DNA of 64,000 bases, taken from Mycogone perniciosa (Eukaryota; Ascomycota; Sordariomycetes; Hypocreales; Hypocreaceae). Below, in pieces: positions 35,195 to 46,698 of the stretch (position 1 is the first letter of the stretch; every line of letters begins with the position of its first letter). The notes under the pieces were generated by a model, which made no database searches, was not told the origin of the DNA, and was given only the letters and a program-made list of their open reading frames with translations. The DNA lies in assembly GCA_025331125.1 (NCBI GenBank), contig JAOALB010000034.1:1-64000 (forward strand), in the 5' to 3' direction. A program made the position numbers and the translations under genes.

Positions 35195-36381
35195 ATGAGG
35201 TGAGCGACTTCTTAAGCGCACCCATGATGGATTCGAAGCTCATAATGTCCCAGTGCTGTCGCCATTCACTTTGACCCGACCTTCAACATGGGCCCGAGGT
35301 CTGCCTTTGCTTGGCCAGGTAGGCAGGCATCATGCCTTTTTGTCGACTAGCCACACATGACTTACACATGTTACAGGAACGTTTGAATCTAGCCATTCCG
35401 CCCCCAGCATGCTGGGCCAAGACTTTTCCGCCGTCCTTTCCGATCCCAGCGTCTCCCCTTCCAGCACATCAAGATCGTTGACCTCGAGTCCGCCTCGAAC
35501 CATCCTCACACCGGAGCAACGGGAACTGAAGAGACAACGAGACAGGGCCCGCCGAGACTCGCGAGTGTCGGCGCGGATGCACCGAGCCGACAGTGTCTCG
35601 TATATGAGCTCGTCGCCAATGACCATGCCTGATGCCACTTCTGCCATGGCCCTCCCCGTCTACACAACTGCACCTGGTGCGGTGTCTGTGTTGGCGGAGT
35701 CGGCTACGACATTGGCCAGCCAGTCATACCTTCCCTCATACAACACACCTTTGCAGGATCAGACACAAGCTCAGGTGTTCACATCGCCCTACCAACAGCC
35801 ACTGTAAGCAATGGACATGGGCAGATTTATCTTTGGCTTGTGCCAAGCTGACAATGTTATGCACTAGGCAATCAACATACAGCATGTCAATGGAGTACCC
35901 CACTGCTTATGCTGGACACAGCGAATACAGGTATGTCGATAGCTGGCTTTCCATACCAGCATAGGCCATCCTCAGACAATGGTGCTAACTGAATTTTTTT
36001 TCTTTTCAAAATAGCCTCCAATCCTCGCTACCTACGGTTGGTCAAGACGGGTCGATGATGTACAGGATGCCAGCGGTCATGGTGACAAGCAGCAGTGCCG
36101 GCAATCCTACCGCGGTCACCAGTAACAGCGGGAGCAACGGTGCTCAAGAAAGCAGCAGCCATGTCCGGGTGGTGCAAAGTCGGCCAAAGCCTCGTTGCTG
36201 GGAACACGGCTGCAATGGAAGGCAATTCTCTACTTTTAGCAACTTGCTACGACACCAACGCGAGAAATCCGGCCAGGCAGCGAAGGCGACTTGCCCGAAT
36301 TGTGGTGCGGAGTTTACAAGAACCACTGCGCGTAACGGCCATCTGCTGCATGACAAGTGCAAGCAACGACGAAGCACTTAG
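35195..36381 (+). CDS. C2H2 zinc-finger protein, probable transcription factor
   Basis: Predicted nuclear protein of 308 aa with two C-terminal C2H2-type fingers. Exons 35195..35199, 35254..35318, 35377..35803, 35868..35930 and 36015..36381. Introns of 54-84 bp, all GT-AG. The first coding exon is only five nucleotides (ATGAG). The joined frame opens M-S-A-V-A-I-H-F-D-P and stays open to the stop. A basic stretch TPEQRELKRQRDRARRDSR lies near residue 60, followed by a Ser/Pro/Thr-rich linker. Finger 1 (about 250-275) is C-x4-C-x12-H-x?-type, ending LLRHQREKSG. Finger 2 (about 279-300) is CPNC..EFTRTT..GHL ending in a Cys rather than a second His. This layout resembles a family of uncharacterised Pezizomycotina regulators; targets are unknown. 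Confidence 0.82.
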
Positions 36382-39300
36382 GACAAAGATGCACCGAAAA
36401 TCACCAAGTTGATTGCGAATTTTGTAACATTATTTTGGCGGCATTACTTTTCTGGTGTTTTGGAGAGGGTTTAAATAACAGCCGGCGTGCAAGGCAAAAC
36501 ATGGCGACCTTGGGAGGAAATACGGGTATGGGCAACATTTTCATTAGAGCACGACTAGAGCTGCTTTACGGGTCTGGCATATACATGATAACGGGGGAGC
36601 ATGGCCAAGGTTGGATTTGGAATCCTATCTTGGACGTTGTAGATATGACTACACGATGACTTGGGAAGGCGTTTATCTGTCTGCAAGAATATGGAGTGCG
36701 ACTACTGAGTACTGACATTGCAACACTTGTTTTTCAAAGAGGTCACTGGCTAGCAGTGCTAGTTTTTGGAATATACCCACTTTTGAGCCTGAGCCTGAGC
36801 CTGAACCAAGTCGAAATGACCGATAGTACTATACGTTTCACTGCGACATTTAAACACGCCTTATAAGGCTCGGGTACTCCGTACAGGACGTGGTGCTATT
36901 ACCTACTAACTTAATAGTGCTTGGTTTCCCGAACTCGCAATACTATAGCGAAAGCCTAGTACTATGGAAATGGTGTCCAAGACCTTATCTCTGGGCTGCC
37001 AAAAAAAAAACAATGAGTTAAAAGACTGCGTTGCGTGTACCTATGAGTATGGATTCATTCGTGAGGAATTGGACAAAAAAAATTCCTACAGAGTTTGGAG
37101 TACAGGTTCTGACATGCAGTAGTTGTAATAATAATAGACAGACAGAACCAGCAAGGCTCTCCCTCACTGCCCGTGTGATCGACACTCGCCAGAACCTTCA
37201 TGGGTGGGCTGACGGGGCACTTCGGGGCGCTTCGGTGCCACGGAAAGACGTTGAGTGACACAGCCTCTTCATAAATAGAACTGCCTGATGGTGTTCCGCA
37301 CCGACTATTCGTTCGACAAGTAATTCTCCAAACTTGATGACTCAGATTGAAGGTACAAAATTCGGGTCAGAAGGTTTGCAGCTTTATGCATCTTCTTCTG
37401 GCCAGTGCTCCGTACATTCCATTGCTCTTTGGCCCTTGAGCCTTGTGGAGAAAAGCAAAATACTTCCAAGTATGGCAAGAAGGGCTAATAATACAGATGA
37501 GGCGAGCCCGGGATACATGGGCTAAATGGTGAGCAAGGGCCCCATGCTGGTCAGGGCTGACAGCTTTCATAATACGATTGAGCGAATCAGGGGCACCGTG
37601 CCTCCAGTCGACAATTGAGTGATGCTGCTTGCCTATAAAAGGAAACGAAACCAATACTCCGCAATACTATGGAGTATGAAATGTGATGATTTGCTGAGAG
37701 GTCGGTTTGGGCTAAACTCTATATTGCAGGCGCCGAATTTGAGACCCACGGAGTACTCCGATTTGTACTTTGCACAGTAGTAATGCGCGGTCCACAATAA
37801 ATCCCCAAAATATTACCGGAGAAAAGGAGACGAATCGGCAAAATTCAATGGGAATCAAGAACCTAGGGGATTAGCGCCAGAGCGGGAGGCGGAGGACTGA
37901 TTGCTGACTGACTATCGCCATTTTGTTCGAATACACGTATTACGGCACGAGAATGCAAGAGGAAAAAGGGGATAGAGCAAGAATAGTAGTACTACTACCG
38001 AAGAAGAAGATGGTATTGTGATTGCATGGCTTGGCATTGGGGGAACAAGGGGAACAATAGCACAATAATAAGGGGGGGTGTGTGACGGCATCTGACCGAG
38101 AGCCCAAAGACCATGATCAAGCTCCAAGATTTCGACTTCGTCCTTTGATGATAAAAAATAGCACACACGAGTATGGATCCCTGGAATGGGCTCTGGGACA
38201 GGGGCCAATACATATTCTTGCAATTGCATTGTGCAATAATACGGAGTACGGCGAACCTGGAATGCCATGCATGGCTAATGCGTCGTGCGGGTATCGAGTA
38301 AATCGCATTACTGAATGAACGCACCTGTCGAAGACTCGGAGCCCTGCCAGCCTGCCAGCCTCCTTCACTACTCGTACGTACTCGTGCTCCACACACATCG
38401 TGTGTACAGAGCGTCAGATTTTAGGTCGAGTTGCCACGAGAAAGTATGCAGCTTGCAGATCGCCCTGCCTTGCCTTCCGTTTCAGAGGCCACGGGAGGGT
38501 GGACTGATAATGCATACGTAGGATGAGGTAGTATTTCCAATTCTTTGGTACATAGTGTCTCGGCTTGGGGTGCGGGGAGGTGGGAGAGGGGAAGAAGGCA
38601 AAAAAGAAAACGCTCGAACAAGGTTACCGAAAAGAGAAAAAGAAACGACAGCCCTACGAGTACGATGATCTGCTTATGTATTGCGATTACGAGAACGACT
38701 CCATCCTCATACCAGATAGATGGTATTTTCAGAAGGGTTTTCGAGGCTAGGCACGAATCCAGGCAACATAGGCGAAACTAATTTTTCTTCAACAGGCTCC
38801 AGGTCGGTCCCTCTAATAATATCGTAGAGCACTCCGTAGTACGGAGTATACTAGTACGAAGCAGTATCTATCCATGGGTGCTGTCACCCCCTGCGGGGCT
38901 GGATCAGCCTTCTTCTGAAAGTTGGGGGCGGTTGATTTGCGGGTGGGCCCGGAGCGTTAACCAGTTTCCCGCGGTTTTTTCTAGTCCCTATCACCGGACG
39001 AGTAGATACGGAGAACGGGGCACGACGTATTTCGGAGCATAAGCAATAGGTAGCCCCGAAATTACGACAACACTGCGGAGCGCAGAGGTAAACCTCCCGC
39101 AATGCCCGAAATCTAAATAAACCATTGCCAAGAAGTGGAACCATCAAGAGCCTGTCAGACGAGGGTCATGATGACGAAGGTGACAATCACGAAGGGAGAG
39201 GCGAGATGGACAGTACTCCGTATGCGAGATACAACAACAAAAGTGCCCTCCCTGCCCTGTGTGTGCGTGCTTTATCGAGGAACATGATAGGATAGCCCTG

Positions 39301-40536
39301 CCCGCCGCCACAAAGTGCTAGGCCCGGAATTCTGTGGTCCTAGACTCTACACTTTGCTGTGTCTGACCTAGTTCATCCCCCCTCCACGGGAACACCGCTG
39401 TCACTTCTCATGTACGAGTACTCGTGGCGCAACTCATGAAGGGGACCCAGGCCGACCAAGGGCTGTAAGCGGACTTATCTGGTGGGTTTCGGAGATGGGT
39501 CGCGCGGTGTTGAAGATCCCTCCGGCCGAAAGACACCCGAAGGTGTCAGTCACCCCAGGATACGCTTTGAACGTCAATTCGTCCTGTTTGCGTGTCAAAA
39601 CGATCGACGTATATAGATACTAGTAGATATTTATAGTATGTACTATTCTGCAGCACGGCGCATTGATTTCTTGGTCCACGCCAAGCCAATAAGCAGTGCA
39701 TGCCATGCATGTCTTTGTACAGTGCAAACAGGTTGGTTATCCAATGTTTTATCGTCAGACCGGAATTGTCGGAGAAAGCAACTCTGTCAGATTTCTCAGT
39801 CAGAAGTCATCGTACGCACATGCTTGTACGAAGTACGAAGTCGGGATGTGATACTGGGTGCTCGGTGAGTTTATCTTACATGGTAAGCATGAGGTAGTTT
39901 TTACATGTTGATTCCTTAACCACAAGGGGGGGCGTGCAGTTGCCAGTCGGTGATCACGGAACGGCCCTCGAGCAGGCGTTCGTTCAGTGGGTAAGCCGGC
40001 AATTAAACAAGGGTCTGACGTCTGAGTTTTTTTTTTCCTACACGTTTCCCCGATAGGTAGGTGTTCTGCAAACCCTGGAATTATGTATCAGCATTATTGC
40101 AGTATACCCTGGGCATGAGCAGTTTTTTTGGCCAAATGCGCAAAAACGAGGCTGTGTTGGGGGATTCCACAGCGCGTCTGTGGCGGCGCGTCGCTTAGCG
40201 CACTTAAGCGCTGCATGTCGCTTAACGACTCCCAGTACATAGCTTAGGTAGCTGTGGCTGGCTGGCTAGCCGAGCCTCCAACTTCTCCATTCATTGTTCT
40301 CTCGCTGGATGACACCACCATCGGCTCCTTTTTGCCAAACACCCCCTGACGCCAGCCCCAGCCCAACCAGCGTCCATACTCGTGCGAGTACTTCGTACAT
40401 GCTCACACACAGAAAACAGAACCCGCCAGAATTTGCTTGACAGCGGGCACCGGCCACTGTGGAAGGGCGGTGGGCACGCGCCGCCAATTCCGTTGCTGGC
40501 TGTTACGTCTCCTTTTGGGCACGCCGTGAACCGTGA
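36382..40536. other. 4.2-kb intergenic region upstream of APC2
   Basis: No supported gene. It contains three TGAGCC units (36784-36805), TAC-type words (36873-36883, 37750-37759, 38240-38249, 38826-38860, 39411-39425), and a CGCTTA/TAAGCG inverted repeat with a further CGCTTAA about 320 bp before the APC2 ATG (about 40192-40225). ORFs over 100 codons at 37912-38396 are antisense overlaps without features. Confidence 0.5.
38831..38847. repeat. Perfect inverted repeat ACTCCGTA-G-TACGGAGT
   Basis: A 17-base sequence with 8-base perfect arms around one central G. It is a head-to-head pair of the TACTCCGTA-type word found across the intergenic DNA. Confidence 0.9.
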
Positions 40537-43212
40537 ATGACGATGGTTGCCTCTGCTAGAGTTCGGACGCGCAAGCAAAGGGTCTTTCGCTCCGTCTTCC
40601 CGACTGACGTCTCGCAGCCCACACCGGTCCTGCCGGCTACGGAATCCGGTGAGCCGTTCGGGGGTCCCTACGCATCGGCCTCTGCGTCTGCATCTGCGTC
40701 TTTATCACGTAGTACTATCGTGTCCACCTCCTCTACAGTTGCACCCCATGAGGTGAGTGGCCGAGCTTCTTCCCATCAACAGACCACCACTGCCACCACC
40801 GCCATCGGCGTCAGCGATCAGGTGCGGTGGGATCGAGCCTGGCATGTTGTCACCTCACGCATCCAGCTCCCTTCGTCCGTTGCTGCCGAGGACTCGTTCG
40901 GGACTCTCGTCCCCGAGTCTCAGGACCTTGATGTCACTTTCTATGACTCCCTGGCGCTGGTCCTGAACCCTAGTTCTGCCGTGCCCCATGCCGCCCACAC
41001 CGATGACATCTTGTTGTGGCATGCCCAGCAAGTCCGCCAGCACTTTCTTCACCACGTATTGCCGTTACTTGCTGCATGCACCAGCCAGGGACCCCCTTCC
41101 CAGGTCCTCCTCAGCATCATAGAAACTTTGGAGGCTGCCCACCGACAGTATCTGTATGGCTTGCTTCTTATCGTCCGTGGCATTCACGATGAAGCCTCCG
41201 CCGATGAGGCTATGGCCAAGTTTCGGCGAGACCTGCATGCCATTGTCGGCAACTCATGGACTCCCGGTTTGATGACAGTCCTTCGTGGTGTGTTGCATCA
41301 CGTCCTCCGTATCATCCTGGGATCAAGTAATCATGACAAATGTTTTGGCCCGGGCTGGGGAAAGGAGAGCGATGTCCCAAAGGCCCGAGACGAGCTCCTC
41401 GGTCTCCTCGACTCCCTGAAGAAAGTCGGATTGGCAGGCGAAAAGTTCCAGGTTCTTTTTGCCGAGATCATGGATGCGTGTATGCAAGCCTTCATTCAGG
41501 AGACCTACAGTGGTGTGTGGAAGACTTCAGATGCTCAAAGCCGGTCGCGGTCTATCACGGGGCCCTTGTGCATGGATCACTTGTGCGACTGGGTTGAGAA
41601 TCAATATGGCCGGTTGGCAGTAGAAGTAATGAGCCGACTGGGCGGCCAAGTGGCCTGGAATGATGTTGAGCGTTGGAGGGACATAGCCATCGGACGTCTT
41701 GCAACACTACGTATGCACGAGCTCTTTGACATTGTTTTACACTGGCCGGAGAGCAAAGGGGGGCTCGATGACTTGGGCTCTGCCGTGACCACGCCCCAGC
41801 GGCGCCTTCAACTTACAGACATATTCTCGGCCACGCTCCAGAAGAGGTTATTGCATCCCGGTCGCTCGACGCTGGATATCCTGCAGACTTACATCTCCAT
41901 GATTCGCACATTCCACGCGCTGGATCACTCAAAAGTCTTGCTCGATAGGGTAGTGCCCGCACTGAAGCTCTGCTTATGGATGAGGGACGATGCGATCCGT
42001 ATCGTAGTCACCGGATTGCTTTCTACCCCGAATAACACCAACCCTGAGGAGAATAAGGGAAAGCTGGTTGAGCTTGCCGCTATCCTGAATGAGGTGTCAC
42101 AGCAGCAACGAAGCCACGTGGACGATGAGGATCTTGACTGGAACGACATGAGCTGGGTCCCAGATCCTGTAGATGCGGGCGTCAACTACAAGCGCCCCAA
42201 GAACGAGGACATCATTGGCACATTGATTAATGCTCTTGGGTTACAGGATGTCTTCATTAAGGAATTCCAAGCTATCGTCGCGGAACGACTACTTTCCAAG
42301 CAACCTGGCTTCCAGCAGGAGATTAAGGTTCTCGGTCTCTTGAAGAAACGATTTGGAGAAGCGTCTCTACAAAACTGCGATGTGATGATCAAGGACATCA
42401 TGGACTCGAGGCGCGTCGATGCTGTTATCCGCAGGAATATCAGGAGCGATACCGACTCGGATTCTGGAATGCCATCGTACCATTCCAAGATTCTGTCCCG
42501 ACTCTTCTGGCCAAGCCTACCCAAAGATCCATTCACTGTGCCTCCGCCGGTGGCAGAAATCCAGAGAAAGTACGAAGCGGGCTTTGAACAACTCAAGTCT
42601 TCACGGAAACTCGGCTGGCTGGACCACCTGGGCTTGGCGACGGTGAAGCTGGACTTGGAGGACCGCTCTGTCGAGTTGGACTGCAAGACATATGAAGCTG
42701 CCGTCATCTACGAATTCCACGATGATGGATCAGATGGCTCGAGCCCGCAGCAACGGACCTTTGACGAAATATGGGAGAGATTGATGATTGATGAGGATCT
42801 CCTGGCGAGTGCCTTGAGGTTCTGGGTATCCAAACGAGTGCTACGAGACACCGGAAACCAAACATACGTGGTACTGGAGAGACTGGACGAAGAAAGGGCT
42901 ACAGGAGCAGCACTGGATAACGAAGTACTCGCCCAGGACGAGACAGAAGGCGGAGGGTCATCACCAAAGAAGTCCAAGGGTATGGATGCGAAGGAAAAGG
43001 AGCGGCGGGCTGTCTACTGGCAGTTTATCGTGGGCATGCTAACCAACTCGAGCCCGGCGATGCCACTGGGGCAGATTGCGATGATGATGAAGATGTTGAT
43101 TGCGGATGGATGTCCGTGGAGCAACGAGGAGCTGCAAGAATTCCTCGGCGAGAAAGTGGCGGAGAATGAACTGGAGCTTGCTGGAGGAAAGTATCGACTG
43201 TCCAAAAAGTGA
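40537..43212 (+). CDS. apc2: Anaphase-promoting complex subunit 2 (APC2, cullin family)
   Basis: Cullin-like scaffold of the APC/C, the ubiquitin ligase that drives anaphase and mitotic exit; it binds the RING subunit APC11. Single exon, 891 aa. The N-terminal ~90 residues are Ser/Thr-rich and variable, with an Ala-Ser repeat encoded by CATCTGCGT-type units. Helical cullin-like repeats follow to about 540. The cullin-homology region spans about 545-760: it includes RPKNEDIIGTLINALGLQDVF, reading in the genome as KRPKNEDIIG and onward, then ILSRLFWPSL and a K-rich extension. The C-terminal winged-helix (APC2-type) domain is about 820-891, ending GGKYRLSKK. Length agrees with filamentous-fungal APC2. 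Start at ATG 40537; a second ATG two codons on is equivalent. Confidence 0.93.
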   Translation: MTMVASARVRTRKQRVFRSVFPTDVSQPTPVLPATESGEPFGGPYASASASASASLSRSTIVSTSSTVAPHEVSGRASSHQQTTTATTAIGVSDQVRWDRAWHVVTSRIQLPSSVAAEDSFGTLVPESQDLDVTFYDSLALVLNPSSAVPHAAHTDDILLWHAQQVRQHFLHHVLPLLAACTSQGPPSQVLLSIIETLEAAHRQYLYGLLLIVRGIHDEASADEAMAKFRRDLHAIVGNSWTPGLMTVLRGVLHHVLRIILGSSNHDKCFGPGWGKESDVPKARDELLGLLDSLKKVGLAGEKFQVLFAEIMDACMQAFIQETYSGVWKTSDAQSRSRSITGPLCMDHLCDWVENQYGRLAVEVMSRLGGQVAWNDVERWRDIAIGRLATLRMHELFDIVLHWPESKGGLDDLGSAVTTPQRRLQLTDIFSATLQKRLLHPGRSTLDILQTYISMIRTFHALDHSKVLLDRVVPALKLCLWMRDDAIRIVVTGLLSTPNNTNPEENKGKLVELAAILNEVSQQQRSHVDDEDLDWNDMSWVPDPVDAGVNYKRPKNEDIIGTLINALGLQDVFIKEFQAIVAERLLSKQPGFQQEIKVLGLLKKRFGEASLQNCDVMIKDIMDSRRVDAVIRRNIRSDTDSDSGMPSYHSKILSRLFWPSLPKDPFTVPPPVAEIQRKYEAGFEQLKSSRKLGWLDHLGLATVKLDLEDRSVELDCKTYEAAVIYEFHDDGSDGSSPQQRTFDEIWERLMIDEDLLASALRFWVSKRVLRDTGNQTYVVLERLDEERATGAALDNEVLAQDETEGGGSSPKKSKGMDAKEKERRAVYWQFIVGMLTNSSPAMPLGQIAMMMKMLIADGCPWSNEELQEFLGEKVAENELELAGGKYRLSKK

Positions 43213-44856
43213 GAGTTTTGGCGGCGGTCTAAACATTCATCATTATCGGTATAGTCCGGTGGTAGGGAGGCAAAGCCAACAACAAGTGGGCGATGGGGCT
43301 CAGCTCCGAATAACTTTTTTTTATACCTTCATGACTCGGTTGGGTCCTACATCTGTTGGTGGCCCAGGTCCATTATCCGACGTCTGGACTCCCGTGCGTA
43401 CAATCACGCATCACGAGCAAGCGGGGGACGAGGAGGCCCCTGCGTCCCCGTTTTCGCAGTCGAGAAATTCGTGATCGGACCCGAGACAAACGACGTGTGT
43501 TTGTCCGTATCAGAGGGGGGGCAAGACTGAGACTGTGGGGTCATGGGAGAAGAGAGGAGGGGGAGGCGAGGGTTGATGTTTCCGCGGCCAGGTTGAGAAA
43601 AACCAGTGTGGGTGAGGCGAGAAAGTTGCAGCCGCCACGGTGTGCGACCCAAGGAAGTCAAGACGGCTGGTCCCAGACAGCATGTGTAGCGTTGATAAAT
43701 ACCAGGTAAATGCCAACTTTTGCGTGCGGCACGCTTGGTTTTGTTGGTGGATGGGTGCTGTGACGGCAACGGCGACCATGGAAGATGCAGGTTTATATCG
43801 AATCCTGGTTCAGCTTACAGAAAAGAGGAAAAAGGAAAAAATCCAAGACAGACAATAGTAAACCATGTCACGGACAGCCAACAAAACGATGCATAGTAAC
43901 GACAGATGTACGAAGTACCGGTACATGCCACACGGGAAGACGACGGATCCTCAAAGCCCTCGGATGCGGCGAGTTGCATACGATAAAACCAGGTAGGTCA
44001 GTCGATGGTCGCTGTGCTAAAAACAAACAAACAAAAAATGACGAGTGTGTCCATGGCAATAGGCTGCAGTAAATAAAGTCTAAGTTTGATTTGAAGACGG
44101 CGTAGCGAATCAATCACACGAGGCATGCCTGGTGGCAGATTGGTGTGGGTTTTTTTGGTTGAGCTGAGGGGTGAAAAGAAGGTCATTCGGCAATAGACTG
44201 TAAAACTAGTAGCGGTAGTAGTAGTATTAGTACTCCGTAGTATGTAGGAGGTATGGGTGGATGGATGCCTTGCTCTGTTCGGAGTAGCAGTAGTATGTAT
44301 GTTTGTACAGAGTAGGCAAGAGGAGACGGGATGCACTCTCAATGATGATGGAACGGAGGTCGGCGGGTCCCCCCAGCCATCCGTACACGGATCCGGTGAT
44401 TCTCATGTATCGTATCGATAGCGAGCATCACGAAGGGTCCGACTGAAGGGCGCCAGTGGCCAGTGGGGAAGAATGGGCGCCTACGGAGTAGTAGCAGTAG
44501 TAGGAGGAGGGCTAGGATTGGGGGGGCAAAAAAGCTGGGCAAAACAAGGAGCAAAGGAAGCACCACATCGAGCCAGAGCCAGAGCCAGGGCCAGTAGCAG
44601 CGGGGTTGTTTTCGTGGTTCAGGCCACCTAGGTTTGGGGTTGGACAGAGAGGAGTCGAAGGGAGAAGCAGGCGAGAGAAAAAGGAAGTCGATCAACGAAA
44701 GGCACGGGCTTTTTGTCCAGCGGTTGGGCCTAGAGGGGGCGCTGACCGGACACAGCGAAAAAGCCAAGGCAGAGAGGGGAGGTGACAAGTCAGACGGCTG
44801 GCGGCAGCAAGGAGATGGGAGAATTCGTATGGATTGGTGGTGCTATGGATGTGTGT

Positions 44857-44886
44857 TATGTATGTATGTATGTATGTATGTATGTA
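44857..44886 (+). repeat. (TATG)n microsatellite
   Basis: Seven consecutive TATG units, ending in a TACGAAGTA word; a shorter TATG run occurs near 44984-44999. Confidence 0.93.
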
Positions 44887-45125
44887 CGAAGTATGGTGTG
44901 AGACTTTTCTCTTCTGGCTAGTTCGCATGCGTCTGTCGTTGGCTCCGTTTTGTATTCATCAGGCCATGTACGAAGTATGTACTCCGTATGTATGTATGTC
45001 TGTCTCTCGGATGCCTGTCTGTGTCTTGGGAAACTCCGCAGGCAGGCGGGCAGGCAGGCAGCTGGTTTCCAAGGTCATGGACATCGGGGCTTGCAGCCGT
45101 GTTGGGGTGGTACGGCGGCTCCAGT

Positions 45126-45139
45126 AAAAAAAAAAAAAA
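45126..45139 (+). repeat. Poly-A run
   Basis: Fourteen consecutive A in intergenic DNA, not adjacent to a recognisable retroposed gene. Confidence 0.9.
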
Positions 45140-46094
45140 GGGTGATGGCTGGCTGGCTGATGATTGATGGAACCATGGAATGGGTGAAATGAAAGGGAAA
45201 AAAAAGGTTGAATGACGGCGTTGCGTTGTGCAGCCTACTAATACACATACAGGCAGCTTGCTGCTCATTGCCTGCTGACCCAACCTATGAGTACTATTAG
45301 TAGTACTCCTCCATGCTGTCTGTCCCCATAATAAGATGACGACTCCTCAGAGACCACCGACAGCCGCCTCTGCTTCTTGGGTTAAGGTAGTGAGTGGTAA
45401 GGGAGTAGAAATAGTAGTTGCAGTAGCAGTACGGAGTAGTAGTAGTGAAAAAAAGAATGTGCCTCGCCGCCGACATGGCGCAAACCCCTCCTTCATTCAT
45501 CATCAAGCATTATTAACCCCTCTTCCGAGCCGGCCAGCCTGGGTCGGAACCCTGGTTGCTGCATCGGATCGGACGGTGGTTTTTGGTCTGTTTGCGGGCA
45601 GTGGAAGGAGGAGGAGAAAACAGAGAATGGAGAATGGAGAATGGAGGAGTCATCGAGAGACATTTAAAGGGAGGGAGATGAGGAGGAGGCGAGACTGGCT
45701 GGTGCTAATGTACTCCGTACTCGTACAACGTACATATGCCTGTGTGAAGTAATTCGTGCAGACAGAGGAACAAAGAGGCCGGAGGATCGGAGGGAAGCGC
45801 CGGGGCTGGCGCTGGTGGCTCCGAAGGGCAGCAGCATCTCGTCATTTTAAGGACCGAGGGCTGCAACAACTCAACTCAACTCATCTCGGTTCGGTTTGTT
45901 CCAGCTCTCGGCCTACGACAAGTTTTTGCTCGTAATACATATTACCTACATGTTTATCAAATCACATCACAAGGTCGAGTCAAGGGCATCGCATGGTTCA
46001 CATGACGGTCACCTCACCGTGACGCCTTTGACGCTTATTAGGTAGTCCGACTAATATTTTATGCTCCCCTCCCCGGGCCTGTTCAAAGTTGGCC

Positions 46095-46114
46095 GCTGCT
46101 GCTGCTGCTGCTGC
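46095..46114 (+). repeat. (GCT)n microsatellite
   Basis: Six to seven perfect GCT units in non-coding DNA. Confidence 0.9.
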
Positions 46115-46642
46115 GTGACGAGCTGGCCCTCGACGCCCAGTCTAGCAGTCTAGCCGTCTAGGTACAAAGTAGATAGAGTATGGAGCCATCAATCAGGCGA
46201 AAGACGACATGGATGGAAGCAGAGTCTTGGTCGTCACTCGTTGCCTTTCTCCTCCACACGCCCACGCCCGCCTCCACACGGCGTCCTGCGCTCTGCGCGC
46301 CGCACCCCGTTGGGCATGATGTCTATCGGCCATGGCATGCCTGCAACCTGACTAGTCGTAAAATACGCAAAGTATTTAGCAGTGCGACCGTGAGTTATGT
46401 TATGTATGCAGTGGTATCCAGTGGGATGGCATGTACGAAGTAAGTTGGTACCGAATACCACCGCTAAGGCAATAGGCCATGAGTGCTATACCTTGTAGAC
46501 GCAGCATGGGCGTGGGGATTGTTGGCAGTCCTCCACCTCCACCTCCATGTCCATGGGCGGACGTGTTGTGTGCGTGTACCGAGACTTTTATTTTACTTTT
46601 ATTTTTTACGCAGACGGCTCATCCGATGCCGTGCTGATGCTT

Positions 46643-46698
46643 GACTGACTGTGACTGACTGTGACTGACTGACTGGCTGGCTGGCTGGCTGGCTGGCT
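46643..46698 (+). repeat. GACT/GGCT compound tetranucleotide repeat
   Basis: Three GACTGACT blocks separated by GT pass into about six GGCT units; a second GACTGAATGA-type echo follows at about 46747-46770. Confidence 0.9.

Noticed and set aside
39532..39547. GACACC-CGAA-GGTGTC hairpin
   Set aside because: A single short 6-bp stem with no T-run, paralog or gene context; expected by chance in 64 kb.
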